Source of the DNA: Planomonospora parontospora
GTDB lineage: Bacteria > Actinomycetota > Actinomycetes > Streptosporangiales > Streptosporangiaceae
NCBI GenBank assembly: GCA_014647935.1
Contig: BMQD01000004.1
Span: forward strand, 82,155 to 146,154
Direction: 5' to 3'
DNA length: 64,000 nucleotides
Shown: positions 49,251 to 58,511 of the stretch, piece by piece
How the letters are laid out: each line of letters starts with the position of its first letter
Position numbering within the stretch: position 1 is the first letter of the stretch
The notes under the pieces: generated by a model
Databases searched by the model: none
Told to the model about the DNA's origin: nothing
Seen by the model: the letters and a program-made list of their open reading frames with translations, nothing else
Position numbers and translations under genes: made by a program

Positions 49251-50570
49251 ATGACCACACGCTCCAGGCGTACGGCGGTCCTCGCCGCCGCACTCGTGCT
49301 CGGGACCGGCGCCGCCGCCTGCGGGTCCGGGGATCCGGGCGCCGGCCCCGACGGCAAGGTCGTGATCACCTTCTGGGACGACAACGGCGGTCCCGCCCGC
49401 ACCCCTGTGTGGCAGCGCATCATCGCCGAGTTCCAGAAGGCCAACCCCACCATCGAGGTCAGGTACGTCGGCATCCCGATCTCCCAGGCGCAGCAGAGGT
49501 ACGACGCCGCGATCGCCGGCGGGGAACCGCCCGACGTGGGCGGCGTCACCAGCGCGATGCTCTCCAACCTGGTGGCGCAGGAGGCGCTGGAGCCGGTCGA
49601 CGACCGCATCTCGGACGGCGCGCTGAACGGCAGGCTGAACGAGCAGGTGGTCAACACGGTGAAGGCGACCGTGGCGGACGGCAGGATCTACATGGTGCCG
49701 CTGTCCACCAACATGGGCGTGTTCTGGTACCGGACGGACTGGTTCTCCGCGGCCGGCCTGGAGGTCCCGCAGAACTGGGACGACTTCTACGCCGCGGCCC
49801 AGCGGCTGACCCGCGCGGGCAAGGACCGCCACGGCTACACCATCCGGGGCGGCGCGGGCTCCATCGCCCAGCTGCTGGAGGTGCTGTACGCCCAGTCCGG
49901 CATCACGGAGATCTTCGACGCCGCGGGCCGGGCCACCGTCGACGACCCGCGGAACGTGGCCGCGCTGGAGAGGTACGCCGCCCTCTACAAGAGGGTCACG
50001 CCCGAGGCCGACTACAACAACGACTACGTGAAGATGGTCGCCCAGTTCGACGGCGGCGGCATCGGGATGATGCAGCACAACCTGGGCTCCTACAACGACC
50101 ACGTCAAGACGCTCGGCGCGGACCGGGTCGCGGCCATGGCCGTGCCGAGGTCCGGGAGCGGCGTGCGCACGATCCTGTCGAATCCGGTCACCGGCATCGG
50201 CCTGTTCGCCGGCGGGGAGAAGCAGGACGCCGCCTTCAAGTTCGCCGAGTTCGCCGCCTCCAAGGCGATGAACAGCCACTGGGCGGAGAAGACCGGCGTG
50301 CTGCCGGCCAACACCGAGGTCAACGACGAGCCCTGGATCAAGAAGCTGCAGCACGTCGACATGGCGGTCAAGGTGCTCAACGACCCGGCGACCAGGGTCG
50401 TGCAGATGCCGTACCACCTGCCGGAGTTCAACACGATCACCAAGACCGACGCGGAGCCGCAGTTCCAGAAGGTCCTGCTCGGCCAGCTGACCGCCGAGGA
50501 CTTTCTGGGCGAGATGGCGGCCAGACTGACCGCGGCCCAGGCCGCCTACAGGCAGCGCCACAGCGACTGA
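49251..50570 (+). CDS. ABC sugar transporter substrate-binding lipoprotein, no permeases adjacent
   Basis: Extracytoplasmic solute-binding protein of about 439 residues, family 1. It has a lipoprotein signal (MTTRSRRTAVLAAALVLG, then GAAACGSG with the lipidated Cys near residue 25). Family segments are VVITFWDDNGGPARTPVW, VRYVGIPISQAQQRYDAAIAG and WYRTDWFSAAGLEVPQNWDD. ATG 49251 has GAGAGG about ten bases upstream. No membrane permease or ATPase gene follows; the next gene is a helicase. The transporter must therefore use permeases encoded elsewhere, or the operon has been broken up. LacI-type control is very likely from the operator at 49007. Confidence 0.9.
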   Translation: MTTRSRRTAVLAAALVLGTGAAACGSGDPGAGPDGKVVITFWDDNGGPARTPVWQRIIAEFQKANPTIEVRYVGIPISQAQQRYDAAIAGGEPPDVGGVTSAMLSNLVAQEALEPVDDRISDGALNGRLNEQVVNTVKATVADGRIYMVPLSTNMGVFWYRTDWFSAAGLEVPQNWDDFYAAAQRLTRAGKDRHGYTIRGGAGSIAQLLEVLYAQSGITEIFDAAGRATVDDPRNVAALERYAALYKRVTPEADYNNDYVKMVAQFDGGGIGMMQHNLGSYNDHVKTLGADRVAAMAVPRSGSGVRTILSNPVTGIGLFAGGEKQDAAFKFAEFAASKAMNSHWAEKTGVLPANTEVNDEPWIKKLQHVDMAVKVLNDPATRVVQMPYHLPEFNTITKTDAEPQFQKVLLGQLTAEDFLGEMAARLTAAQAAYRQRHSD

Positions 50571-50844
50571 CCCGCCCGCCGGGTCCCTCGGCACGGACCC
50601 GGCGTCCGTCCGCCGCCCTCCGCCCCGGACCCCTCCCATGGGCTCCTCCCCCGGATCCTGCCCTCCGCCCTCCGCCCTCCGGCCCCGGGCCTCACCGCCT
50701 GACCCGGTGGGGCCCGGTTCTCCCCTGCGGCCTCCTCCCGCTCCGCGCCCGGAACGCCGCACTCCACCGGCGCCTCATCGGGATCTTCGCCAAAACCGAT
50801 ATACCTCAACGTCACCGATCGATTACATTCTGAGGTCTTCCGTC

Positions 50845-52344
50845 GTGTCCGACCTCTTCCCGCAGGAGCCCCCCGTGCCCGCACCGACGATCGAGCAGGA
50901 GGCCGCCGTCGCCGCCTTCCGCGACGGCGAGGACCTCGCCCTGCAGGCCGGAGCGGGGACCGGTAAGACCACCACGCTCACGATGCTCGCCGCCGCCACC
51001 CCGCGGCGCGGGCTGTACATGGCCTTCAACAAGGCCATCGCCGTGGCCGCCGCCCAGGTCTTCCCGCCGACCGTGGAGTGCCGGACCACGCACTCGCTCG
51101 CCTACCGGGCCGTGGGCCACCGCTACCGGCAGCGGATGGCGAACGCCGTCCGGATCCCGAGCTGGCAGGTGGGCGCCCATCTCGGCATCGCCCCGAATCT
51201 GGCGGTGCGCATCGGCGAGCGCAGGATCACCGGCAGGACCGCGTCCATGGCCGCCCTGCAGACGGTCAGCCGGTTCTGCCACTCCGCGGCCCGGGAGATC
51301 ACCGCCGGCCACGTCCCCCGGCTGCGCGGCCTGGAGGCCGACCCCCTGCACGCCGAGCTGGCGGAGCTCGTCCTGCCCTACGCCCGCAGGGCCTGGACGG
51401 ACCTGCAGAGCCCGTACGAGGGCGCGGTGCGCTTCGAGCACGACCACTACCTGAAGATGTGGGCGCTGACCGAGCCCCGGATCGAGGCCGACTTCCTCCT
51501 GCTCGACGAGGCCCAGGACACCAACCCCGCGGTCGAGCGGCTCTTCACCGGCCAGCGGGACCACGCCCAGCTCGTCATGGTCGGCGACTCCGCCCAGGCG
51601 ATCTACGGCTGGCGGGGCGCCCGCGACGTGATGTCCGGCTTCGACGGCACCCGGCTCGCCCTTTCGCAGTCCTTCCGGTTCGGCCCGGCGCTGGCGGAGG
51701 AGGCCAACCGGTGGCTGACCCTGGTCGACGCCCCCATCCGGCTGAGCGGGACCCCGGACGTCCCCACCGAGCTGGCCGCGGTGGAGCACCCGGACGCGAT
51801 CCTGTGCCGGACCAACCTGGGCACGATGGCCGAGATCATGGCCCTGCTGCAGACGGCCGGGCGGGTCGGCCTGGTCGGCGGCGGGGAGGGCCTGGCCTCG
51901 CTGACCAGGGCCGCCCGCGACCTCAGGGCCGGCCGCCGCACCTGGCATCCCGAGCTGGCCCTCTTCGAGACCTGGGGCGACCTGCAGGACTACGCGCAGT
52001 TCGACCCGGCCGGCCGCGACCTGCGGACTTTCGTCGATCTGGTCGACGAGCACGGCCCCGAGGTCCTCCTGGACGCGCTCTCCCGGCTGACCGACGAGCG
52101 CGACGCCGAGGTCGTGGTCTCGACCGCGCACAAGGCCAAGGGCCGCGAGTGGACGCGGGTGCGCATCGGCGGGGACTTCAGGGGCGGCGAGCCCGAGGTC
52201 TCGGAGGGCGAGGACGGCGAGCGCCGCCAGGGCCGGGTCGGCGACGCCGAGGCGCGTCTGGCCTACGTCGCGGTGACCCGGGCCCGCCACCGCCTGGACC
52301 TCGGCGGCCTGTCCTGGATCGACCGGTACGCCCCGACCCCGTGA
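50845..52344 (+). CDS. UvrD-type superfamily 1 helicase (FBH1-like)
   Basis: Compact SF1A helicase of about 499 residues, shorter than UvrD or PcrA (about 700). Motif I is GAGTGKTTT, motif II LLLDEAQDTNP, motif III/IV VGDSAQAIYGWRGARD, motif V STAHKAKGREW and motif VI YVAVTRARHRL. ATP-driven 3'-5' DNA unwinding is expected from the family. Two starts are plausible: GTG 50845 with GAGG upstream, or GTG 50875 with AGGAG six bases upstream. The 274 bases before it hold a CCCTCCG-rich repetitive stretch and an AT-rich promoter-like segment (around 50790-50830). It is monocistronic and the pathway is unknown. Confidence 0.88.
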   Translation: MSDLFPQEPPVPAPTIEQEAAVAAFRDGEDLALQAGAGTGKTTTLTMLAAATPRRGLYMAFNKAIAVAAAQVFPPTVECRTTHSLAYRAVGHRYRQRMANAVRIPSWQVGAHLGIAPNLAVRIGERRITGRTASMAALQTVSRFCHSAAREITAGHVPRLRGLEADPLHAELAELVLPYARRAWTDLQSPYEGAVRFEHDHYLKMWALTEPRIEADFLLLDEAQDTNPAVERLFTGQRDHAQLVMVGDSAQAIYGWRGARDVMSGFDGTRLALSQSFRFGPALAEEANRWLTLVDAPIRLSGTPDVPTELAAVEHPDAILCRTNLGTMAEIMALLQTAGRVGLVGGGEGLASLTRAARDLRAGRRTWHPELALFETWGDLQDYAQFDPAGRDLRTFVDLVDEHGPEVLLDALSRLTDERDAEVVVSTAHKAKGREWTRVRIGGDFRGGEPEVSEGEDGERRQGRVGDAEARLAYVAVTRARHRLDLGGLSWIDRYAPTP

Positions 52345-52467
52345 CCGGGACACCCCGGCGTCATGACCGGTACGCCTCGGCCCCGTGACCGGGGCCCGCA
52401 CCGGCCGCCCGCGCCGCCGGCCGGAGGCCGGGGTGGAGGTCCCCGCCGCCTGACCCGGCGGGCCCGG

Positions 52468-53688
52468 TCAGTCCTCCCAGCGGCGCAGGCTCGGCCAGGC
52501 CAGCAGGCTGACCAGCAGGCGCAGCACGGCGCAGACGATCCAGGGGGCGACCAGCCCGAAGGCGTCGGCGACCAGGCCGCCGCAGACCGCGCCGAGCGGG
52601 ATGGCGCCGAAGGAGATCATGCGGCCCGCTCCGCCGACCCTGCCCAGCAGCTCGGCCGGGATCAGGCGCTGGCGCAGGGAGGAGGCCATGACGTTCCACA
52701 GCGCCACGGCCAGTGAGAAGACGGTGAAGAGGGCCACCACCGTGACGGCGCTCCTGCCGACCAGGGCGATGCCCAGCCAGCTCAGCGGGATCACCAGCTG
52801 GACGCCGAGCGCGATCGGCCGGCCGCCGAACCGGACGACGACGCGCCCGGCCACGAGGCTGCCGGCCACGCCGCCGACCGCCATGGCGGCCACCAGCACG
52901 CCGTACCCTCCGGATCCGACGCCGAGCACGTCGCGGGCGAACAGCACCAGTGTGGACAGGGCCATGGTCTCGCAGAAGTTGCCGGCCCCGGCGATCAGCG
53001 TGAGGGTCCTGGGCAGCCGGTTGCGCGCCAGCCAGCGCAGGCCCTCCCCGATCTCGGCGAGCATGCGCCCGCGCGGCCGGGAGCGCTCGACCGCGCCGCC
53101 CGCACGGATCCGGGTGATCATCATGAGCGCCAGCAGGAACATGGCGGCGTCCAGCCAGAACGGCAGCGGCATCGCCAGCGCGAACAGCGCCGAGCCGAGG
53201 GGCGGGCCGCCGAACTCCCCCAGGATCGATTCGGTGGCGACCCTGCGCCCGTTGGCGGTCTCCAGCTCCGACTTCGGCACGACGGAGACGATCAGCGCCT
53301 CGCCGGCCCCGGTGACCAGCAGGCCGGCCGCGCCGACGCCGAAGGCCAGGACGAACAGCATCCAGATCCGGGCCGCGCCGAGTGTCACCAGCAGCGCCAG
53401 CACGGCGATCAGGAACACGTGCGCGCCCTGGGCGGCCATCATCAGGCGCCGCCGGTCGAACCGGTCGACCCAGGCCCCCATCGGCAGGCTGAGCAGCAGC
53501 CACGGCAGGGTGGCCGCGGCGGTGACGCCGGAGACCAGCACGGGGTCGTCGGTGGTCGCGGCGGCGAGCAGCGGCATGGCGGCGACGAGCGCGCCGTCGC
53601 CGAGCGTGGACAGGGCCCCGGCGCCCCACAGGTGACGCCAGTCCCTGCCCAGGCCCCTCACGGGGGCCGGGGCGTCAGCAATGGTCAT
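52468..53688 (-). CDS. MFS transporter
   Basis: Major facilitator superfamily permease of about 406 residues with roughly 12 hydrophobic helices. It shows the cytoplasmic motif DRFDRRRLMM between helices 2 and 3 and a central charged loop around ERSRPRGRMLAEIGEGLRWL. This layout (MFS_3/enterobactin-exporter-like) is typical of drug or siderophore efflux pumps. It is divergent from an ArsR-type regulator with only 71 bases between starts, so the regulator probably controls it. The start at ATG 53688 has no clear Shine-Dalgarno. The substrate is unknown. Confidence 0.9.
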   Translation of the reverse strand: MTIADAPAPVRGLGRDWRHLWGAGALSTLGDGALVAAMPLLAAATTDDPVLVSGVTAAATLPWLLLSLPMGAWVDRFDRRRLMMAAQGAHVFLIAVLALLVTLGAARIWMLFVLAFGVGAAGLLVTGAGEALIVSVVPKSELETANGRRVATESILGEFGGPPLGSALFALAMPLPFWLDAAMFLLALMMITRIRAGGAVERSRPRGRMLAEIGEGLRWLARNRLPRTLTLIAGAGNFCETMALSTLVLFARDVLGVGSGGYGVLVAAMAVGGVAGSLVAGRVVVRFGGRPIALGVQLVIPLSWLGIALVGRSAVTVVALFTVFSLAVALWNVMASSLRQRLIPAELLGRVGGAGRMISFGAIPLGAVCGGLVADAFGLVAPWIVCAVLRLLVSLLAWPSLRRWED

Positions 53689-53759
53689 GCCGGACAGGGT
53701 GCGCCGCAGCGGGCGGGCGGCGTTATCGTTTAGCCGGTTCTACAACATCGGAGGCTCGG

Positions 53760-54719
53760 ATGGCGGTCACGATCACGCTGTCCCGGACGGAGACGGCCCG
53801 CGTCCGGTTCGCCTACTCGCCTCTCGCGGAGACCGTCTTCGCCGTCAAGCTCCTGTTCCGCGACGGCGCGAACGCGGTGCACCACCGCTGGGTCCGGCAG
53901 GCCGGGAAGGCGGTGGCCGGCGATCCCGACCTGCCGCTCCTGGCCGACCTGACGTCCGGCTGCGTGGCGGCCTTCCTGCTGCCGCCGCCCTCCGGCCCGG
54001 AACCGGCCTTCGCCGACGAGCTGGAACGGGTGCGGCGCACCCCGCACGACCACTTCCGCACCGAGCTCGACCGGCTCTTCGGCCCGGGCGGGCGTCCGGA
54101 GCTGCGCGCCGATCCGGCGGCGGTCCTGGAGCGGCTGGCCGGCGCACTGGAGCGCCACCACGACCGGCTGATCGCCCCGCACTGGGGGCGGATGCGGGCG
54201 ATCCTGCTCGCCGACGTCGAGCACCGGGCGCGCACGCTGGCCGCCCGCGGCGTGGAGGGCCTCTTCGCCGCCCTGCACGAGAACATCACCTGGCGGGAGG
54301 GGGACCTCGTGGTGAGCGGGCGGCGCACGCCCGGCTCCTTCACCGTCGACCTGGGCGGCCACGGGCTCGTGCTGTTCCCGACGATCTTCTGCTGGCCGTA
54401 CATCTGCATCGACATGGAGCCCCTGGCCGCCGGGTCCCTGCGGTACCCGGCACGCGGGCTCGGCACGCTCTGGGAGCCCGCGGGGCCGGTGCCCGAAGGG
54501 CTGGCGGCGGTGCTGGGCCGTACGAAGGCGGCGCTGCTGGAGGCCCTCGGCGAGCCGTGCCCCACCGGGGAGCTGGCCCGGCGCCTGGGCATCACGGCCA
54601 GCGCGGTCTCCCAGCACGTGGGCGCGCTCCGGGAGGCGGGGCTGGTGACCACCCGCCGCGACGGCCGTACGGCCCTGCACCTGCGCACCGAGCGCGGGAC
54701 CCGGCTCACCCAGGTCTGA
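53760..54719 (+). CDS. ArsR-type regulator with DUF5937-like N-terminal domain
   Basis: Transcription regulator of about 319 residues. The C-terminal 80 residues are a winged helix of ArsR type (TGELARRLGITASAVSQHVG, then LREAGLVTTRRDGRTALHLR). The N-terminal 220 residues match the type called DUF5937 in actinomycetes (LSRTETARVRFAYSPLAETV; FPTIFCWPYICIDME). It has no metal-binding Cys set, so it is probably not a metal sensor. ATG 53760 has GGAGG five bases upstream. It is divergent from the MFS pump, which it probably represses in response to a small molecule. Confidence 0.87.
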   Translation: MAVTITLSRTETARVRFAYSPLAETVFAVKLLFRDGANAVHHRWVRQAGKAVAGDPDLPLLADLTSGCVAAFLLPPPSGPEPAFADELERVRRTPHDHFRTELDRLFGPGGRPELRADPAAVLERLAGALERHHDRLIAPHWGRMRAILLADVEHRARTLAARGVEGLFAALHENITWREGDLVVSGRRTPGSFTVDLGGHGLVLFPTIFCWPYICIDMEPLAAGSLRYPARGLGTLWEPAGPVPEGLAAVLGRTKAALLEALGEPCPTGELARRLGITASAVSQHVGALREAGLVTTRRDGRTALHLRTERGTRLTQV

Positions 54720-54834
54720 GCACCGGCGCCTCCGGTGACCGGCGCGAGCCGGAGGCGCGCGCCTCTCCGGCAGCGCGCCGTCCTCTCCGGCGCGGAGGAG
54801 GGCAGGCCCGCCTCACCGACGTGCCGCGAGCGGA

Positions 54835-54883
54835 CCGGGCGGCGGCACCGGGGCCGGTTCCCGGTGCCGGTGCCGCCGCCCGG
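54835..54883. terminator. 17-bp perfect hairpin between convergent genes
   Basis: Arms CCGGGCGGCGGCACCGG (54835-54851) and the exact reverse complement (54867-54883) flank a 15-base loop. The hairpin ends three bases before the aldehyde dehydrogenase stop and 115 bases after the ArsR-type stop. Confidence 0.75.
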
Positions 54884-54886
54884 GGA

Positions 54887-56389
54887 TCAGAGGGTGAGCG
54901 TCCCGTCGACGCGGCGGGGGACACCGAGCGGGTTGTCGTCGCGCAGCTCCGGCGGGAGCAGCTCGGCGGGCCAGTCCTGGTAGGAGGTGGGCACCAGCCA
55001 GCGGCGGATGGCCGCGGCGCCGACCGAGGTGTGCGCGGGGGCGGTGCTGGAGGGCCACGGGCCGCCGTGGTGCATGGCCCAGCGCACGGCGACGCCGGTC
55101 GGCCAGCCGTTCCAGATGACCCGGCCCGCCTTGCGGGTCAGCACCTCGGCGATCTCCTCGGCCTCGGCCGGGTCGGTCGCGTGCACGGTCGCGGTGAGCG
55201 AGCCGTCCAGCCGCTCCAGTACGGCGGGCAGCTCGGCCGGATCGCGGTAGGTCACCACGATCCCCGCCGGGCCGAAGCACTCCTCGGCCACCCGCGGCAG
55301 GGCCGCGGCGAACGCCTCGAGACCGGTGGTGAAGAGCTGGGGGGTCACCGCGTAGGCGCCCTCGCCGGCGCGGCCCTCGGCCAGCCGGTCGAGCTCCGAC
55401 AGCCGCTCCAGCTCGTGCAGGAAGCCCTCCCGCATGCGCGCGGTCAGCATCGGCCCGCCGGTGGTGGCGGCGACCGCCTCGGCGAGGGAGACGAGCAGCC
55501 CGGCGTCCTCGGGCACGAACAGCAGGCCGGGGTTGGTGCAGAACTGGCCGACGCCGAGGGTGAGGGAGGCGGCGAACCCCTCGGCGAGGCCCTCGCGGCG
55601 GGCCGAGGGGAGGACGACCACCGGGTTGACGCTGCCCAGCTCGCCGTAGAAGGGGATCGGGTCGGGCCGCTCGTCGATCATGGCCTGGATCGCCTTGCCG
55701 CCGGGGATGGAGCCGGTGAAGCCGATCCCCACCACGTGCGGGTGGCGGACCACGCACCCGCCGGCCTCGCGCCCCCGGACCAGGCCGAGCAGGGCCGGGT
55801 CGGGCAGGGCGCCCCGGACGACCTCGGCGGACAGCTCGGAGGTGCGAGGGTGGCCGTCGTGGGCCTTGACCACCACGGCGCACCCGGCGGCCAGCGCCGA
55901 GGCGGTGTCGCCGCCCATGACGGAGAAGGCGAAGGGGAAGTTGCTGGCCGCGTAGACGCCGACCACGCCGGACAGGGGGCGGTTCATCCGGCGCAGGTCG
56001 GGGACGGGGGGCTCGGTGGTGGCGTGGTCGATGACCGCCTCGGCGTGGCCGCCGTCGCGCAGCACCTTGGCGAAGAGCCGGAACTGCCCGGCGGCGCGGG
56101 CCACCTCACCGCGGAGCCGGGTCTCCCCCAGCGCGGTCTCGGCATCGGCGACCCGCCAGAGCTCCTCGACGTTCTTCTCCAGCGCCTCGGCCACGGCCTC
56201 CAGCACCTGGGCGCGGGTCTCGCCGGAGCCGCCGGACAGCTCGCGGGCGCGTTCGGTGGCGGGCGTCTCCCGCCAGACCCGGCCGGCGGCATGGGCCGCG
56301 CGGACGACGGCGTCCGCCTCCGCCGCAGAGTTCGCGGGGAAGGGCTCGCCGACGGTCTCGCCGGTCCGGGGGTCATATGAGTGGATCAT
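54887..56389 (-). CDS. aldehyde dehydrogenase (NADP), ketoglutarate-semialdehyde type
   Basis: Aldehyde dehydrogenase of about 500 residues of the subgroup that oxidises 2,5-dioxovalerate (alpha-ketoglutarate semialdehyde) or fatty aldehydes. The catalytic Cys is in GVGQFCTNPGLLF, the general-base Glu in IPFYGELGSVNP, the cofactor region is ASNFPFAFSVMGGDTASAL, and KAHDGHP carries the conserved Lys. The start at ATG 56389 has AAAGG seven bases upstream. A near-palindrome GGTAAGCGCTTTCC lies 58 bases further upstream and suggests LacI- or GntR-type control. It may serve sugar-acid breakdown rather than the acyl-CoA genes that follow. Confidence 0.9.
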   Translation of the reverse strand: MIHSYDPRTGETVGEPFPANSAAEADAVVRAAHAAGRVWRETPATERARELSGGSGETRAQVLEAVAEALEKNVEELWRVADAETALGETRLRGEVARAAGQFRLFAKVLRDGGHAEAVIDHATTEPPVPDLRRMNRPLSGVVGVYAASNFPFAFSVMGGDTASALAAGCAVVVKAHDGHPRTSELSAEVVRGALPDPALLGLVRGREAGGCVVRHPHVVGIGFTGSIPGGKAIQAMIDERPDPIPFYGELGSVNPVVVLPSARREGLAEGFAASLTLGVGQFCTNPGLLFVPEDAGLLVSLAEAVAATTGGPMLTARMREGFLHELERLSELDRLAEGRAGEGAYAVTPQLFTTGLEAFAAALPRVAEECFGPAGIVVTYRDPAELPAVLERLDGSLTATVHATDPAEAEEIAEVLTRKAGRVIWNGWPTGVAVRWAMHHGGPWPSSTAPAHTSVGAAAIRRWLVPTSYQDWPAELLPPELRDDNPLGVPRRVDGTLTL

Positions 56390-56446
56390 CGAAAAGCCTT
56401 TCGTCACCGGTTCGGCCGCGGCGCTCGGGCACCGGCCACCTCCTAA

Positions 56447-56460
56447 GGTAAGCGCTTTCC
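56447..56460. promoter_or_regulatory. operator-like GGTAAGCGCTTTCC
   Basis: The perfect core AAGCGCTT (56450-56457) is flanked by GG and CC, giving a 14-base near-palindrome with one mismatched pair. The shape is typical of LacI-family operators with central CG. It lies upstream of aldehyde dehydrogenase. The LacI protein at 47816 appears to use a different sequence. Confidence 0.5.
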
Positions 56461-56559
56461 GAACGGAGCGCCACCCGGGACGGGCCCGAGGTCGAGGGGG
56501 TCGGGGGTCCGCCGTGCCTGGTCTAGGTAAGTTGTCGGACACATATCCGGTGTGCGCCG

Positions 56560-56607
56560 GATCATCCATCCCGCGGATCATCCGTCCCGCGGAACGTCCA
56601 TCCCGCT
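56560..56607. repeat. three tandem 16-base repeats
   Basis: Units GATCATCCATCCCGCG (56560-56575), GATCATCCGTCCCGCG (56576-56591) and a diverged third (56592-56607) lie in the leader just before the thioesterase Shine-Dalgarno. Confidence 0.85.
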
Positions 56608-56620
56608 CCGAGGAGACAGC

Positions 56621-57442
56621 GTGACCGAGATCGACGCCCCGCCGCATCCCTTCACCGCGGCCGTCGCCCTCACCCCCGTGGCCGGCGGCCGCCTGCGCGG
56701 CCGGACCCGGCCGGAGTACGCGAACATGGTCGGCCCCTTCGGCGGGGTCACCGCCGCCACCCTCGTACGCGCCGTCCAGCAGCACCCCGACCGGCTCGGC
56801 GAGCCGCTCTCCCTCACCGTCAACTACGCGGGCCCCGTCGCCGACGGCGACTTCGACGTCACCGCGCGGCCCGTGCGCACCAACCGGACCAACCAGCACT
56901 GGATGATCGAGCTGACCCAGGACGGCGCCGTCGCGACCACCGCCACCGCGGTCTTCGGCCTCCGCCGGGACACCTGGTCGGACACCGAGCTCGCCATGCC
57001 GTCCGTGCCGCCGCCGGACGCCGTCGCCGTGCACGGGTTCCCGGACTTCATCGCCTGGGCCCGCAACTACGAGATGCGGTTCGTCACCGGCGCCGTGCCG
57101 GAGCAGGACGCCGGTGAGCACCCGGACTCCACCTCGACCCTGTGGGTGCGCGACGCGCCGGCCCGACCCCTCGACTTCCCGGCGCTGACGGCGATGTGCG
57201 ACGTGTTCTATCCCCGGGTGTTCCTCCGGCAGGGCCGGTACGTGGCGGCCGGCACCGTCTCCCTCACCGTGTACTTCCACGCCGACGCCGCGGAGCTCGA
57301 GGCCTGCGGCGAGGACCACGTCCTGGGCACCGCGCGCACCCACCGCTTCTCCCGGGGGTACTTCGACCAGACCGCCCACCTGTGGAGCCGCGGCGGCACC
57401 CTGCTGGCCACCGCCCACCAGTCGGTCTACTTCAAGGACTGA
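56621..57442 (+). CDS. acyl-CoA thioesterase family protein (double hotdog)
   Basis: Predicted cytoplasmic thioesterase of about 273 residues with two hotdog-like halves, as in TesB/Thioesterase_3 proteins, which hydrolyse acyl-CoA esters. Visible segments are NMVGPFGGVTAATLVRAV, LSLTVNYAGPVADGDFDV, and in the second half GRYVAAGTVSLTVYFHADAAE. GTG 56621 is chosen because AGGAG lies six bases upstream and the region before it consists of 16-base repeats. It is convergent with the quinone oxidoreductase and neighbours the CoA-ligase/thiolase-like cluster, where removal of CoA from intermediates would fit. Confidence 0.83.
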   Translation: MTEIDAPPHPFTAAVALTPVAGGRLRGRTRPEYANMVGPFGGVTAATLVRAVQQHPDRLGEPLSLTVNYAGPVADGDFDVTARPVRTNRTNQHWMIELTQDGAVATTATAVFGLRRDTWSDTELAMPSVPPPDAVAVHGFPDFIAWARNYEMRFVTGAVPEQDAGEHPDSTSTLWVRDAPARPLDFPALTAMCDVFYPRVFLRQGRYVAAGTVSLTVYFHADAAELEACGEDHVLGTARTHRFSRGYFDQTAHLWSRGGTLLATAHQSVYFKD

Positions 57443-57512
57443 GGGTCCGCGGCGCCGTCCCGGAGACGGCCGCGGGGGCCTCTCCCCCGGTGGCCCGACG
57501 GCCCGGCGGCGG

Positions 57513-58511
57513 TCAGTGCGCGACGGTGACCACGACCTTGCCGATCCGGGCGTCCGACTCCAGATACCGGTGGGCCTCGACGATGCCGTCCAGGTCGAAG
57601 GTGCGGTCCACCACGGGCCGGAAGGCGCCCGAGCGCAACCCGGAGGTCACGAAGGCGGCGGCCCGGCGCAGCCGTTCGGGCCGCCTGGCCGTCTCCAGCA
57701 TCGTGTAGGTGCGCATGTTCAGCGCGGGCATGCCGAGCTCGAAACCCGGATAAGGGGTCTCCCGGCCGCTCAGCGCGCCGTACAGCAGCAGCGTGCCGCC
57801 CTCGGCGACCACCCTGGCCAGGTCCCGCACGCCCGGACCGGCGACGGCGTCGAAGACGTACTCCGCGCCCCGCCCCCCGGTCGCCGCGAGCACCCGCTCG
57901 GCCACGTCCTCCGAATCGCTGACGATCACGTCCGCCGCGCCCTCCTTCAGCAGCGCCTCCTTCTTGGCGGCGGTGCGGGTGACGGCGATCGGCGTGGCGC
58001 CGATCCGCTCGGCGACGTGCAGGGCGGCCAGGCCCACGCTGCTGGAGGCCGCGTTCAGCACGACGGTGTCCCCGGGACGCATCCCGCCGACCTCCACGAG
58101 CCCGCCGTAGGCCGTGAGGTACGGCATCCACACGGCCGCGCCCCCGACCGCGTCGAGCCCTTCGGGACGCCGTACCAGCGCCGCCGCGGGCACGATCGCC
58201 CGCTCGGCGTAGACGCCGTGGTCGTTCTGCGAGAAGGCGGGCACGGTGCTGACCGCGTCCCCCGGCCGGAACCCGGTCACGCCCTCGCCCACCGCCTCGA
58301 CCGCACCGGCCGCCTCCGTGCCCAGCCGGGCCGGGAACCGCTTCACCGGCTCGATGTAGTGCCCGGTGCGGAACAGCACCTCCGCCCGGTTGAGGCCGAT
58401 CGCGTCCACCCGGATCCGCACCTCGCCCGGGCCCGGCTCACCGACCTCCACCTCCTCCAGCCGCATCACCTCGGGCCCGCCGAGCCCGTGGAACAGCACC
58501 GCCCTGGTCAT
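57513..58511 (-). CDS. zinc-independent quinone oxidoreductase/MDR family protein
   Basis: NADPH-dependent medium-chain dehydrogenase/reductase of about 332 residues of the quinone-oxidoreductase type. It has the N-terminal GroES-like domain (LGTEAAGAVEAVGEGVTGFRPGD) and the nucleotide-binding segment VVLNAASSSVGLAALHVAERIGA. The zinc-ligand cysteines of alcohol dehydrogenases are absent. ATG 58511 has GGAGGGG about five bases upstream. It lies downstream of the acyl-CoA synthetase on the same strand but 357 bases away, so co-transcription is uncertain. Reduction of an enone or quinone in the pathway is possible. Confidence 0.9.
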   Translation of the reverse strand: MTRAVLFHGLGGPEVMRLEEVEVGEPGPGEVRIRVDAIGLNRAEVLFRTGHYIEPVKRFPARLGTEAAGAVEAVGEGVTGFRPGDAVSTVPAFSQNDHGVYAERAIVPAAALVRRPEGLDAVGGAAVWMPYLTAYGGLVEVGGMRPGDTVVLNAASSSVGLAALHVAERIGATPIAVTRTAAKKEALLKEGAADVIVSDSEDVAERVLAATGGRGAEYVFDAVAGPGVRDLARVVAEGGTLLLYGALSGRETPYPGFELGMPALNMRTYTMLETARRPERLRRAAAFVTSGLRSGAFRPVVDRTFDLDGIVEAHRYLESDARIGKVVVTVAH

